Source: Akkermansiaceae bacterium (GTDB lineage: Bacteria; Verrucomicrobiota; Verrucomicrobiia; Verrucomicrobiales; Akkermansiaceae). From it: a stretch of 64,000 nucleotides of DNA. This document shows positions 47,549-58,347 of this stretch, piece by piece. A model generated the notes under the pieces. It was given only the letters and a program-made list of their open reading frames with translations. It made no database searches and was not told where the DNA came from. Numbering within the stretch: the first letter of the stretch is position 1; the number at the start of each line of letters is the position of its first letter. The stretch lies in NCBI GenBank assembly GCA_903919975.1, contig CAIXKE010000057.1:1-64000 (forward strand), in the 5' to 3' direction. Both the position numbers and the translations under genes were made by a program.

Positions 47549-48328
47549 TTAAGATTTGAAGGCGGCTGCGAGTGAGGCCAAATCCGCCGGCGCGGCGCGA
47601 TCAGCAGTTAGAATGGCGGCTTTTTGCAGGGAGATGATATCAGCGATGCCTTTGCGCGAGAGTTCGAGCATGGCGGTCATTTCCTCTGATGAAAACACGG
47701 CTTCCTCGCCGCTGCCTTGGACTTCCACAAACTCCTGCGCTTCGGTCATCACGACGTTGAAGTCCACCGATGCGTCCTTGTCTTCCGGGTAGTTGAGGTC
47801 GAGCACCGGCTGTCCTTGATAGACTCCGGCGGAAACTGCGGCGACGAGTTTTTTGATCGGGAAATCCTTGAGTTTGCCCTCGGCGAAAAGTTTGTTGAAG
47901 GCGATGGCCATGGCGACGCAGCCGCCGGTGATCGACGCGGTGCGCGTGCCACCATCGGCTTGCAGGACATCACAATCGATCCAAACGGTGCGTTGGCCGA
48001 TTTTCTGCAAATCCACCACCGCCCGCAACGCGCGACCGATGAGTCGCTGGATCTCGGACGAGCGGCCGTCGAGTTTACCGCGGGAAATGTCGCGCGGTTT
48101 GCGCTCAAGCGTCGAGTAGGGCAGCATTGAATATTCGGCGGTCAGCCAGCCGCCGGTCACGCGCTGGGCGCGCATCCAGCGTGGCACGTCATCCTCGATG
48201 GTGGCCGAGCAAATCACCCGTGTTTCACCGAAGGAAACCAGCACCGAACCGGTAGCGTAGGGAGCGACGTTCGGGATGAAGGAAATCGGGCGAAGTTGAT
48301 CGTTTTGGCGGCCATCGGGACGTGTCAT
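47549..48328 (-). CDS. rph: ribonuclease PH
   Basis: MTRPDGRQNDQLRPISFIPNVAPYATGSVLVSFGETRVICSATIEDDVPRW; GRSSEIQRLIGRALRAVVDL. Confidence 0.96.
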   Translation of the reverse strand: MTRPDGRQNDQLRPISFIPNVAPYATGSVLVSFGETRVICSATIEDDVPRWMRAQRVTGGWLTAEYSMLPYSTLERKPRDISRGKLDGRSSEIQRLIGRALRAVVDLQKIGQRTVWIDCDVLQADGGTRTASITGGCVAMAIAFNKLFAEGKLKDFPIKKLVAAVSAGVYQGQPVLDLNYPEDKDASVDFNVVMTEAQEFVEVQGSGEEAVFSSEEMTAMLELSRKGIADIISLQKAAILTADRAAPADLASLAAAFKS

Positions 48329-48447
48329 GCGCGGAGTGAAGTCCAGCATCCGGCATGCCGCAAGTCTGGACGCCGTGTGGGCATGCAGTTCGTTGGTGTT
48401 TTTAGCTTCCGGTGTGGCCGTCCGCCGTGAATCATGCGCATCGAATC

Positions 48448-49833
48448 ATGGCATTTCCTGAAAATTTCACGTGGGGTGTGGCGGCGGCCGCGTATCAGAT
48501 CGAGGGCGCGGCAGCTCAAGATGGCAAGGGCCCGAGTGTCTGGGATCAATTTTGCCGACAGCCGGGAAAGGTGCTGGACGGCCACACGGGCGACGTCGCC
48601 TGCGACCATTATCATCGCTATCGAGAAGACGTGGGCATCATGAAGAACATCGGCGCGCAGGCCTACCGATTTTCGATCAGTTGGCCGCGCGTGATTCCGG
48701 CGGGAACCGGCGCGGTGAACGCCAAAGGCTTGGACTTTTACGAAAAACTTGTGGATGAGCTGCTGGCTGCGGGCATCCAGCCGTGGGCGACTCTGTTTCA
48801 CTGGGATTATCCGCACGAACTTTTCTGCCGTGGCGGCTGGCTGAACCGCGACAGCGCCGACTGGTTCGCGGACTACACACGCGTGGTGGTGGATCGGCTG
48901 TCCGACCGGGTGCAGCACTGGATGACGCTCAACGAGCCGCAGTGTTTTATCGGCTTCGGCCACGCGACGGGCACCAATGCCCCGGGCTTGAAACTCGGCA
49001 CGGCCGATTGTTTGCACGCGGGCCACCATGTGTTGCTCGCCCACGGCAAGGCGGTCCAGGTTTTGCGGGCGCATGCGGTGAAGCCGGCCACCGTCGGGTG
49101 GGCACCGGTCGGGGTTGTTTCCCTGCCGATTCCGCAGGCGGGCGAAAACGACATCGAAGCCGCGCGGCGGGCGATGTTTTCTGTCAGCGGCGGCGATGCA
49201 AAATCCATGGGAATGCCGCCAAATCTTTGGTCGAACACTTGGTGGGGCGATCCGGTGGTTTTTGGCCGTTATCCTGAGGACGGCATCCAGGCAGCGGGTG
49301 CCTCGATGCCGGAAATCCGCGCAGGCGATATGGAAACGATCTCGCAGCCGATTGATTTCTATGGCGCGAACATCTACTCGGGCACTCATTATCGGGCGGG
49401 CGAAAATGGCGAACCCGAGCGAGTTCCCCACGCATCGAGCACCGCGCTTTCAGCCTTCAAGTGGCCGGTGGTTCCGGAGAGTCTACGTTGGGGACCGCGC
49501 TTCCTTCACGAGCGCTACAAATTGCCCGTCATCGTGACGGAAAATGGCATCTCGCTCGCGGATTGGGTGTCGCTGGATGGCCAGGTGCATGACCCGCAGC
49601 GCATCGATTTCCTGCAGCGCTATCTCGCCGGGTTGCAGCACGGAATCGCCGATGGAGCCGATGTGCAGGGCTATTTCCAGTGGTCGATCCTGGACAACTT
49701 TGAATGGGCGGAAGGCTACAAACAGCGCTTCGGACTCGTCCACGTCGATTACCAAACCCAGCGCCGCACGCTCAAGGATTCCGCATCTTGGTATCGGAAT
49801 TGCATCGCATCGAACGGAAGCCAGCTGACCTAA
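48448..49833 (+). CDS. GH1 family beta-glucosidase
   Basis: FPENFTWGVAAAAYQIEGAA; MTLNEPQCFIGFG; VIVTENGISLADW. Confidence 0.95.
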   Translation: MAFPENFTWGVAAAAYQIEGAAAQDGKGPSVWDQFCRQPGKVLDGHTGDVACDHYHRYREDVGIMKNIGAQAYRFSISWPRVIPAGTGAVNAKGLDFYEKLVDELLAAGIQPWATLFHWDYPHELFCRGGWLNRDSADWFADYTRVVVDRLSDRVQHWMTLNEPQCFIGFGHATGTNAPGLKLGTADCLHAGHHVLLAHGKAVQVLRAHAVKPATVGWAPVGVVSLPIPQAGENDIEAARRAMFSVSGGDAKSMGMPPNLWSNTWWGDPVVFGRYPEDGIQAAGASMPEIRAGDMETISQPIDFYGANIYSGTHYRAGENGEPERVPHASSTALSAFKWPVVPESLRWGPRFLHERYKLPVIVTENGISLADWVSLDGQVHDPQRIDFLQRYLAGLQHGIADGADVQGYFQWSILDNFEWAEGYKQRFGLVHVDYQTQRRTLKDSASWYRNCIASNGSQLT

Positions 49834-49907
49834 AAATCGCCATTTTTTTGAAAAAACTGATACATTGCTGGCGCAGCGGTGGTATCGGAGGATTCCCGCA
49901 CCTTTTT

Positions 49908-52900
49908 ATGACCCCACGATTTCTACTGCTCTGCGGTTTCGCGACCGCCCTGATCGGCTGTGACACCGCCTCGCAGAACACCGCGGCCACACCGGAGGAC
50001 GCGGCCCCTGCGGTGCCTGCAATCACGCTGCCGGAAACGGTTTCCTTCAACGAGCACATCCAGCCGGTGCTTTCCGAGTATTGCTACCATTGCCACGGAC
50101 CGGACTCCGGCACCCGCGAGCCGAAGGATGCTCCACTGCGCCTCGACCGCATGGAAGACGCATTCGCCCTTCGCGACGACGGTCGCCCGGTCATTATCAA
50201 GGGGAAACCGCTGGAATCGTTGCTGATGAAACACATCATGTCCGCCGATCCAGACATGATCATGCCTCCGCCGAAGAGCCACAAAACGATGGGCCCCGCC
50301 GAGATCGCGCTCATCGGACGCTGGATCGAGCAGGGAGCTGAATACGAACCTCACTGGGCTTTCGCGCCGATCCGTAAACCCGCGCTTCCCGCTGCCGGCG
50401 AGGATTGGGCAGCGAATCCGGTCGATCGTTTCATCGCCGAGAAACACGACGCGGCAGGCTTCAAACCGAACCCGCCGGAAGATCCGCGCCGTTTCCACCG
50501 CCGTCTGACATTCGATCTCACCGGCCTGCCGCCCCTACCCGAAGAGACCGATGCCTTTGTCAAAGCCCACGAAAGCGGCGCGCAAGCCGCCATCGAGGCC
50601 GAGGCCGCCCGCCTGCTCGCCACCACGGCCAGCGCCGAGCATTTCGCCCGCCACTGGCTGGACGCCGCGCGTTACGCGGACACCCACGGCATCCACATCG
50701 ATAACTACCGCGCCATTTGGCCATACCGCGATTGGGTGGTGCGCGCTTTCGAGGCGAACATGCCATGGGATCATTTCACCACCGAACAAATCGCCGGCGA
50801 CATGCTGCCTGACCGCACGCTCGACCAACTCGTGGCCACCGGCTTTTCCCGCTGCCTCGCCACCACCGGCGAGGGCGGTGCCATCGGCGAGGAATACGAT
50901 GCAATTTACGCCACCGACCGCGTGGAAACTGTCTCCGCCATCTGGCTCGGGTTGACCACCGGCTGTGCAGCCTGCCATGACCACAAGTTCGACCCAGTTT
51001 CCACCAAGGAATTCTACTCGCTCACCGCCTTTTTCCGGAACACCCCGATGTCCTCGCTGGATGGCAACAACGCCGAGCATCCGCCGAATGTCTTTGTGCC
51101 GCTGCGTGATGACCGCGACGTCTGGGCCTCGCTTGCCACCGAAATTACCGGCGTGGAAAAACAACTCGCCGATCGCAAGAAAATCGCCGGTCCTGCCTTC
51201 GAAAAATGGCTGACCAACGCCACCATCGGCCCGTCCCGCGAAATCGATTCCACCCTCGCCCTTCACCTTCCGCTCACCGAGCAAGACGGCCCGCTTCGCG
51301 GCTTCGTCGATGGCAAAGCGCGGGAGTGGCCGGCCGAGCTTTCACGAATCAAGGCCCCCATCGGAAACGCCCCGATCATCAGTGATAAACCCATCGATCT
51401 TGGCGATCTCGGCAGCTTTTCACGGGGCGATCAAGTGACCTTCGGCGGTTTTATCCGCATCGAGGGAAAACCAACAGGCGCGGTGATCGCTCGCATGAAT
51501 CCGGATGAATCGCTTCGCGGCTGGGATCTCTATCTGCAGGAGGGCCGCCCGGCCACCCACATCATCGATTCCTGGGACAAGTCGGCGAACCGGATCGTTG
51601 CTCCGAAGCCGCTCAAGCGCGGCGAGTGGCAACATGTGATGGTCACCTTCGACGGCACGATTTCCGGGCACCAAGCGAGTGCCATCTACCTGGATGGCAA
51701 GCGCGTTTCCGCCGGAGCGGACCCCAACACCGTCGGCGGAACGATTGAAACCGCCGTGCCCTTACGGCTCGGCGCGCGCCATCGTGACGACGCAAAACTC
51801 ACGGGCGGCAAAGTCGCTCTCCAGGATTTCCGTTTCTACCGCCGCCTGCTGCCAACGGCCGAAATTTCCTCCCTCGCGGAAACCGCATTGCTCCAGCACA
51901 TCGTTTCCCTACCCGTCGCACAAAGGACGAAGGAACAAACCGAGGCGCTCCTCCAATACTTCCTCGCCAATCGCGACGAGCCAACGCGCGAGATTCAAAC
52001 CCGCCTCGACGGTTTGAAGAAAAAGCAGGCGGATGTCCGCTCACGAGGCTCCGTTTCCTTGGTGATGGAGGAAAAAAAGGATGCGCCCTTCGCTCACGTC
52101 CTCACCCGCGGCGCCTATGCCGATAAGGGCGAAAAAGTCACTCCCACGACTCCCGCCGTGCTTCCGCCGATGGCCGAGAATGCCCCGAAAAACCGCCTCG
52201 GTCTCGCCCGTTGGCTCAATGATCCCGCCAATCCCCTGCCCGCCCGCGTCACGATGAACCGCACTTGGTATTACTTCTTCGGCACTGGCATCGTGGCAAC
52301 CAATGCCGATTTCGGCATCATGGGCGCGCGCCCCAGCCACCCGAAATTACTCGATTGGCTCGCCGCCGAGTTCATCGATTCCAAATGGAATTACCGCCAC
52401 ATGATCACGCAGATCGTTACCTCCGCCACCTACCGCCAGTCCGGCGTGGTGCCTCCGGACAAACTCGAAAAGGATTTCGCGAACCGCCTGCTCGCCCGCG
52501 GCCCGCGCACCCGCCTCGATGCCGAACCGATCCGCGACCTCGCTCTGGCCGCCGCCGGCCTGCTCTCGACCAAGATCGGTGGCCCGCCCGTAAAACCCTA
52601 CCAACCGGAAGGTATCTGGGAGGCAGTGGCCATGCCACAGTCGAACACGAAGAACTACAAACAGGACAGCGGCGAGGCGCTTTACCGGCGTTCGCTTTAC
52701 ACGATGTGGAAACGCACCGCCGCGCCACCCTCAATGGAAATTCTCAACGCGCCGTCCCGCGAAAAATCCTGCGTCCAGCGGGATTTCACGAACACGCCCT
52801 TGCAAGCTCTTGTGCTGCTCAACGATCCGCAATTCGTCGAGGCATCGCGGGAGTTGGCCGCGCACGCACTGAAGGCCTCCTCGGATTTCGAAGCACGCTT

Positions 52901-53135
52901 GGATTTTATGACTCTCAGGCTGATTGCGAGAAAGTTCGAATCCGCCGAGAAAGAGATCGTCCGCAAATCCTTGGATACCGCGCTCGCCGAATTCCGCGCC
53001 AAGCCGGACGCAGCCGCCAAACTCATCTCCACCGGAGCCAAAGCGCCGCCGCAGGGCGCTGATGCCCCGGAGCATGCCGCATGGACCTTGGCCGCCAGCC
53101 AGATCCTCAATCTCGATGAAACCATCACCCGCTGA
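49908..53135 (+). CDS. PSD1 / DUF1549-DUF1553 planctomycete cytochrome c domain protein (putative lipoprotein)
   Basis: LSEYCYHCHGPD (CxxCH), DAARYADTHGIHIDNYRAIWPYRDWVVRAFEANMPWDHFTTEQIAGD, ARVTMNRTWYYFFGTGIVAT. A laminin-G/concanavalin-like insert is plausible. Confidence 0.92.
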   Translation: MTPRFLLLCGFATALIGCDTASQNTAATPEDAAPAVPAITLPETVSFNEHIQPVLSEYCYHCHGPDSGTREPKDAPLRLDRMEDAFALRDDGRPVIIKGKPLESLLMKHIMSADPDMIMPPPKSHKTMGPAEIALIGRWIEQGAEYEPHWAFAPIRKPALPAAGEDWAANPVDRFIAEKHDAAGFKPNPPEDPRRFHRRLTFDLTGLPPLPEETDAFVKAHESGAQAAIEAEAARLLATTASAEHFARHWLDAARYADTHGIHIDNYRAIWPYRDWVVRAFEANMPWDHFTTEQIAGDMLPDRTLDQLVATGFSRCLATTGEGGAIGEEYDAIYATDRVETVSAIWLGLTTGCAACHDHKFDPVSTKEFYSLTAFFRNTPMSSLDGNNAEHPPNVFVPLRDDRDVWASLATEITGVEKQLADRKKIAGPAFEKWLTNATIGPSREIDSTLALHLPLTEQDGPLRGFVDGKAREWPAELSRIKAPIGNAPIISDKPIDLGDLGSFSRGDQVTFGGFIRIEGKPTGAVIARMNPDESLRGWDLYLQEGRPATHIIDSWDKSANRIVAPKPLKRGEWQHVMVTFDGTISGHQASAIYLDGKRVSAGADPNTVGGTIETAVPLRLGARHRDDAKLTGGKVALQDFRFYRRLLPTAEISSLAETALLQHIVSLPVAQRTKEQTEALLQYFLANRDEPTREIQTRLDGLKKKQADVRSRGSVSLVMEEKKDAPFAHVLTRGAYADKGEKVTPTTPAVLPPMAENAPKNRLGLARWLNDPANPLPARVTMNRTWYYFFGTGIVATNADFGIMGARPSHPKLLDWLAAEFIDSKWNYRHMITQIVTSATYRQSGVVPPDKLEKDFANRLLARGPRTRLDAEPIRDLALAAAGLLSTKIGGPPVKPYQPEGIWEAVAMPQSNTKNYKQDSGEALYRRSLYTMWKRTAAPPSMEILNAPSREKSCVQRDFTNTPLQALVLLNDPQFVEASRELAAHALKASSDFEARLDFMTLRLIARKFESAEKEIVRKSLDTALAEFRAKPDAAAKLISTGAKAPPQGADAPEHAAWTLAASQILNLDETITR

Positions 53136-53141
53136 CCCGCG

Positions 53142-54596
53142 ATGAACCCGATAGAATTTCACAACGCCGCCTACAGTCGCCGCCAATTCTTCCGCAAGTC
53201 CGGCACCGGCCTCGGCATGGCCGCGCTCGCGTCCCTGATGGGAAAACACGGAGTCTCCGCCGCCGAAAGCCTCGCAGCAAAGTTGCCGCAAATCGCCCCC
53301 AAGGCGAAACGCGTGATCTACATCTCATTGATCGGCGCGCCCTCGCAGATGGATCTTTTCGACTACAAACCGCAGCTTAAGCAGCGCTTCAAAGAGGACC
53401 TCAACGGTTGGCTCAAGGGGCAGGGCGAGCGCCTCACTGGCATGACTTCCGGGCAATCCGCTTTCCCGCTGGCTCCCTCGATTTTCAAATTCCAGCAACA
53501 CGGCCAGTCCGGCACATGGGTCAGCGAGTTGCTGCCATGGACCTCAAAAATGGTGGATGATCTCTGCGTCATCAAGTCGATGCACACCGATGCCATCAAC
53601 CACGAGCCAGCCAACCAGTTGATCTACACCGGTTCGATGCAGGCGGGCAAGGCGTCCATCGGATCGTGGCTATCCTACGGTCTCGGTTCGATGAATCAGG
53701 AACTGCCGTCGTTTGTCGTGCTGCACGCCAAGCACACTTCGCCGTATGCCAACGTGCAGGCGATTTCCTCCCGGCTGTGGGGCTCCGGCTATCTGCCAGG
53801 CAAGCACTCAGGCGTCTCGCTCCGTTCGCTCGGCGATCCTGTCCTGTTTCTTGAGGACACGCCCGGCATCACGCGCGAGGCTCGCCGCAATATGCTCGAT
53901 GGCCTCAACGCGCTGAACCAGCGCTCGTTTTCCGCGATTGGCGATCCGGAGATCGAGGTCCGCATGCAGCAATATGAAATGGCCTTCCGCATGCAGGCTT
54001 CCGTGCCCGAGCTCACCGATCTATCAGGTGAAACCGAGGCCACCTATCAACTTTACGGCGATGACAGCAAAAACCGCGGCACCTTCGCCAACTCCGCGCT
54101 GATGTCCCGCCGTTTGCTTGAGCGCGGCGTGCGTTTCGTCCAGATTTTCCACCGTGGATGGGACCAGCACGGCGATCTTCCCCGTGATCTCGCCTCGCAG
54201 TGCAAGGACGTGGACCAAGGTTGTTACGGCCTGATCCAAGACCTGAAACAACGCGGCATGCTCGAGGACACGCTCGTCGTCTGGGGCGGCGAATTCGGCC
54301 GCACCGTCTATTGCCAAGGCGGCCTCAGCGAGGACAACTACGGCCGCGACCACCACCCGCGTTGTTTCACCATCTGGATGGCCGGAGGCGGAATCAAGGG
54401 CGGCCAAGTCTATGGCGAAACCGACGAAATGTCCTACAACATCGTCGACAAACCCGTTCACATCCGGGACCTGCACGCCACCATGCTCCACGCTCTCGGC
54501 CTTGAGCACGAACGCCTCAGCTACAAGTTCCAAGGCCTCGACCAACGCCTCACCGGTGTGGAACCCGCCAAGGTCATCAAAGACTGGTTCATTTGA
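53142..54596 (+). CDS. DUF1501 domain-containing protein
   Basis: [24 protein letters not shown] (Tat-like leader); [41 protein letters not shown]. Confidence 0.93.
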   Translation: MNPIEFHNAAYSRRQFFRKSGTGLGMAALASLMGKHGVSAAESLAAKLPQIAPKAKRVIYISLIGAPSQMDLFDYKPQLKQRFKEDLNGWLKGQGERLTGMTSGQSAFPLAPSIFKFQQHGQSGTWVSELLPWTSKMVDDLCVIKSMHTDAINHEPANQLIYTGSMQAGKASIGSWLSYGLGSMNQELPSFVVLHAKHTSPYANVQAISSRLWGSGYLPGKHSGVSLRSLGDPVLFLEDTPGITREARRNMLDGLNALNQRSFSAIGDPEIEVRMQQYEMAFRMQASVPELTDLSGETEATYQLYGDDSKNRGTFANSALMSRRLLERGVRFVQIFHRGWDQHGDLPRDLASQCKDVDQGCYGLIQDLKQRGMLEDTLVVWGGEFGRTVYCQGGLSEDNYGRDHHPRCFTIWMAGGGIKGGQVYGETDEMSYNIVDKPVHIRDLHATMLHALGLEHERLSYKFQGLDQRLTGVEPAKVIKDWFI

Positions 54597-54602
54597 TGGC
54601 AA

Positions 54603-54667
54603 AAAGTAGTTTAGGACTTCAGTCCGTTCTTCGTGCGTAAGAACGGACTGAAGTCCTGGACTACTTT
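54603..54667 (+). terminator. 29-bp stem-loop between convergent genes
   Basis: AAAGTAGTTTAGGACTTCAGTCCGTTCTT-CGTGCGT-AAGAACGGACTGAAGTCCTGGACTACTTT; the only two mismatches become G-U pairs in plus-strand RNA. Confidence 0.75.
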
Positions 54668-55213
54668 CTAGAAGTTCCTGATGTCGTCCTTGTCGTCATC
54701 TTTATCCTTGCCCATCGACCAAAGGTCGAAATCCGGATTTTCCGCGGTATCTCCTTTGCGATATCGATAATTCTCGCCCCAAGGATCGATGATGAAGAGA
54801 GGCTGTGTCGGCATCACTTTCGATGGTTCGATCCAACCCTGCTTGGAGGTTGTGGGATCGAGTTCTGGGACATAGATCTTGGTTGCCAGTGAATTGTTCG
54901 GATCGGGTCGATTGGGATTTTTGCTGAATTGGTATCCTTCGTAAAACAGCGCGGTATAGAGTTCCTTAGAAAAATCTCCATCCACCGTGGGGTTTTCAGT
55001 GATTCCTGGATATCTGCCCATATCCAGCTTGTATTCCTCGATAGCATTGGAGAGCAAGGCCATCTGGACTCTGGCTTTTTCCTTGGCTTGGCGATCTTGG
55101 ACGAAGCCGAAACTGCCCACACCGATCGCCGCAAGGATCAGCATAATGGCGATGACCACCAGCAGTTCAACGAGGGTGAAACCAATCCGAGTCTTGCGGC
55201 GATTGCTTTTCAT
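54668..55213 (-). CDS. type II secretion system pseudopilin (GspG-like)
   Basis: Prepilin leader MKSNRRKTRIGFTLVELLVVIAIMLILAAIGVGSFG. The ORF can extend to 55264, where it overlaps the upstream gene. Confidence 0.9.
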   Translation of the reverse strand: MKSNRRKTRIGFTLVELLVVIAIMLILAAIGVGSFGFVQDRQAKEKARVQMALLSNAIEEYKLDMGRYPGITENPTVDGDFSKELYTALFYEGYQFSKNPNRPDPNNSLATKIYVPELDPTTSKQGWIEPSKVMPTQPLFIIDPWGENYRYRKGDTAENPDFDLWSMGKDKDDDKDDIRNF

Positions 55214-55260
55214 GATCTTGAACTCAATAGATTTTTCCGTCGTAGGCACCGGCTTGGAAT

Positions 55261-56538
55261 TCACTCGATTCCCGACATCATCTTAATCAATGGTAGGAAC
55301 AATGCAAATACAACCGAGCCAACCATGAGGGCTAGGAAGACAATCATCATCGGCTCCAAGATGGAGGTCAGGGCGGTGATTGAGTTATCGACTTCATCGT
55401 CATAGACATCCGCCACCTTGAGGAGCATTTCCGGGAGTTGACCGGTTTCCTCACCGACATCTACCATGGAGATGACCATATTGGGGAACACTCCGGATGC
55501 CTGGAGTGGGGTGACGATGGTTTCCCCTTCCTTGACGGATTCATGAACTTTCTCGATGGCTTGGGAAATGATCACGTTGCCAGCGGTGTCCCGGGTGATA
55601 TTGAGCGCTTGGAGAATGGGCACGCCGGAAGTGACGAGAGTGCCGAGAGTGCGCGAGAACCGCGAGACGGCGCTCTTGCGTTGGATGTCGCCAATCACAG
55701 GGAGGTGCAACTTCAGCTTGTCGATTATCATCCGGCCGCCTTTGGTGCCACCCCAAAGATTGAAGAGGAAAATTCCAATACCGATGAAGACGAACACGAA
55801 AACCACGTTCGGCACGATCAGTGGGCGGGCCAGAAAGAACTTCGAGGTGCCGAAGACAATTTGCGATATGAGCGGCAATTGCTGCCCCGTATCCCTGAAC
55901 ATCGTTTCAAATTTCGGGACGATGACAATCATCAGGAACACCAAAATGGCGACCGCAATAAACATGACGATCAATGGATAGACCATTGCGGAAACGATCT
56001 TATTTTTGAGTTTCTGGGCCTTTTCCTGATATTCCGCAAGACGATTGAGGACAATTTCCAAGACCCCGCCCAGTTCGCCGGCCTTGACCATGTTGACGTA
56101 AAGTTTGTTGAAAATCTTGGGATGTTGGGCAAGCGACTCGGAAAAGGTGGAGCCTCCCAGAACATTGTCAGCAAGCGCATTGACGGTCGCTTTGAGCATT
56201 GGATTGGGCTCCTGTTTCTCCAGCACGGTGAGACTGCGGAGCAACGGCAAGCCGGCATCGATGAGCGTGGCGAGCTGCCGTGTGAAAATCATCAGGTTCT
56301 TGGGCTTCACCTTGCCGCCCAATTGCCCCTTGGATGACTTGGCTTTGGCCTTCACCTTGCCTTTGGGTGAGGGTGTTGAGGCTTTGGATTTTTTATCCTT
56401 CCCCTCTTCTTGGATCTGAGTCGGGTAAAGCCCCTTGGAGCGGAGTTGCTGAATCGCTTCAGATTCACTGTTGGCTGGGATCACGCCATTGACTTGCTCA
56501 CCTTTTGCATCGAGGGCGGAGTATTGAAAGTTGGCCAT
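55261..56538 (-). CDS. type II secretion system F / PilC family protein (locus B)
   Basis: MANFQYSALDAKGEQVNGVIPA; LPVIGDIQRKSAVSRFSRTLGTLVTSGVPILQALNITRDTAGN. Confidence 0.94.
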   Translation of the reverse strand: MANFQYSALDAKGEQVNGVIPANSESEAIQQLRSKGLYPTQIQEEGKDKKSKASTPSPKGKVKAKAKSSKGQLGGKVKPKNLMIFTRQLATLIDAGLPLLRSLTVLEKQEPNPMLKATVNALADNVLGGSTFSESLAQHPKIFNKLYVNMVKAGELGGVLEIVLNRLAEYQEKAQKLKNKIVSAMVYPLIVMFIAVAILVFLMIVIVPKFETMFRDTGQQLPLISQIVFGTSKFFLARPLIVPNVVFVFVFIGIGIFLFNLWGGTKGGRMIIDKLKLHLPVIGDIQRKSAVSRFSRTLGTLVTSGVPILQALNITRDTAGNVIISQAIEKVHESVKEGETIVTPLQASGVFPNMVISMVDVGEETGQLPEMLLKVADVYDDEVDNSITALTSILEPMMIVFLALMVGSVVFALFLPLIKMMSGIE

Positions 56539-56627
56539 AAGGTTGGGTGTTTAGTTTGCCGGTATTGGACGTTGATTAAAAGACAGAATGAAAAAAAGAG
56601 ATGATTGGCGATGGAAAAATACTCGAA

Positions 56628-58298
56628 TCACGTGTATTTAAGCACTTCTTCGATGGTGGTATTGCCGAGGTAAATGTTACGCAACCCGTCCTCGCGGAGA
56701 GTATTCATTCCGAGTTCAACGGCCTTTTGCTTAATCACGACCGTCGGAGCCCGGGCTGTAATGAGCTCGCCGATGGGATTGGTGATATTGAGCAATTCGT
56801 AAAGACCACGGCGGCCGCGATAGCCGGTTTGGCCGCAGACGTCGCATCCGGCACCGGTGAAAAACTGCTTGTCGCCGAGTTCGTGGGCGGACACACCCAG
56901 TTGGCTCAAAATTGCTTCGTTGGGTTCGTAGGGGGATTTGCATTCCTTACAAATCGTCCGGACGAGGCGCTGGGCGAGAACGCCTTCGAGTGACGCCGCG
57001 ACGAGAAACGGCTCGCAGCCCATGTCCACCAGACGGGTGATCGCCCCGGACGCATCATTGGTGTGAAGGGTGGAAAGCACCAAGTGACCGGTGAGCGCGG
57101 CTTGAATCGCGATGGTGGCGGTTTCCTTATCGCGCATTTCCCCGATCATGATGCGGTCCGGGTCCTGACGCAGGAAGGCCCGCAAAATGCGTGGGAAATC
57201 GAGGCCGATGGCTTCATTGATCGGGATCTGAATAATGCCATCGATGTCATACTCGACCGGATCCTCAGCGGTCAGCAACTTGGAATCGATGGTATTGATC
57301 CGTCGGAGCGCGGCATAGAGAGTGGTGGTTTTACCCGCACCAGTGGGCCCCGTGACAATGAAAATCCCGTTGGGTTTTTCGATCGTCTCAATGATGTAAT
57401 TGTAGATATGGTCGGTGAGACCGAGATTCTCGAGCGAGAGATTCACCGACGATCGGTCCAACACCCGGAGCACGATCGATTCACCATAGTAGGTGGGCAG
57501 TGAAGAGACCCGCATGTCCACCTGCTTTTCGCCGACCTGTTTAACGATCCGTCCATCCTGGGGGACGCGGCGCTCGGCAATGTTCATGTTGGCCATGACC
57601 TTGACGCGGGAGATGATCGGCAGGGCGAGATGGACCGGCGGCGGAGCCATTTCATAGAGCGCGCCGTCCACCCGATAGCGGATCTTGAAGTCTTTTTCAA
57701 ACGGCTCGAAGTGGATGTCGGAAGCCTTTTCCTTGATTGCCTGATAGAGCACAAGATCGACGTAGCGCATGATCGGGGCGGAATTCGCCTCGGATTCGAT
57801 GTCATCCGTTATTTGGGACTTTCCGCCAATCACGAACTGGCTGAGCAGGTCCTGCATGGCATTGCCCTCGCCGCCGTAGCATTCGTTGATCTTGGCCTCG
57901 ACCAGATAGTCCGGGGCGACGACCACGGTGATTTCCCGCCCTAGGGAAAAGCGCAGATCCTCGACGGTCTGCGGGTTGAGAGGATCAACCAGGGCGATGT
58001 GGAGGCCGTTTTCATCAAAACTGATCGGCAGCGCACCATGCAAACGCGCGGTTCCGGCGGGAACTAGTTTGAGCAGCGCCTCGGACGGTGTCCAGTCCCG
58101 GAGATTCACGGTGGAGGTGCCAAGCTCGGAGGCGATAATCGGCCAAACATCATCGCGGTTCTCGATAATTTGGAAGTCCGCGAGGATCTCGGCGATTTCC
58201 TTGCCGCTGTGATCCACCTCGGTGAGGAGATCCTGCCCGAGGCTTTGATCGATCAAGCCGCGGGATTGGAAAAGTTCGATAATCTGCTTGTTGTCCAT
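56628..58298 (-). CDS. GspE/PilB family ATPase (locus B, copy 1)
   Basis: GPTGAGKTTTLYAALRRINT; RQDPDRIMIGEMRDKETATIAIQAALTGHLVLSTLHTNDA; CKEC...CDVC. Confidence 0.95.
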   Translation of the reverse strand: MDNKQIIELFQSRGLIDQSLGQDLLTEVDHSGKEIAEILADFQIIENRDDVWPIIASELGTSTVNLRDWTPSEALLKLVPAGTARLHGALPISFDENGLHIALVDPLNPQTVEDLRFSLGREITVVVAPDYLVEAKINECYGGEGNAMQDLLSQFVIGGKSQITDDIESEANSAPIMRYVDLVLYQAIKEKASDIHFEPFEKDFKIRYRVDGALYEMAPPPVHLALPIISRVKVMANMNIAERRVPQDGRIVKQVGEKQVDMRVSSLPTYYGESIVLRVLDRSSVNLSLENLGLTDHIYNYIIETIEKPNGIFIVTGPTGAGKTTTLYAALRRINTIDSKLLTAEDPVEYDIDGIIQIPINEAIGLDFPRILRAFLRQDPDRIMIGEMRDKETATIAIQAALTGHLVLSTLHTNDASGAITRLVDMGCEPFLVAASLEGVLAQRLVRTICKECKSPYEPNEAILSQLGVSAHELGDKQFFTGAGCDVCGQTGYRGRRGLYELLNITNPIGELITARAPTVVIKQKAVELGMNTLREDGLRNIYLGNTTIEEVLKYT

Positions 58299-58347
58299 GG
58301 ACCGTTAAAAACGAGAATTTTATGCAAGGGGGATAGGATTCCGGCGA

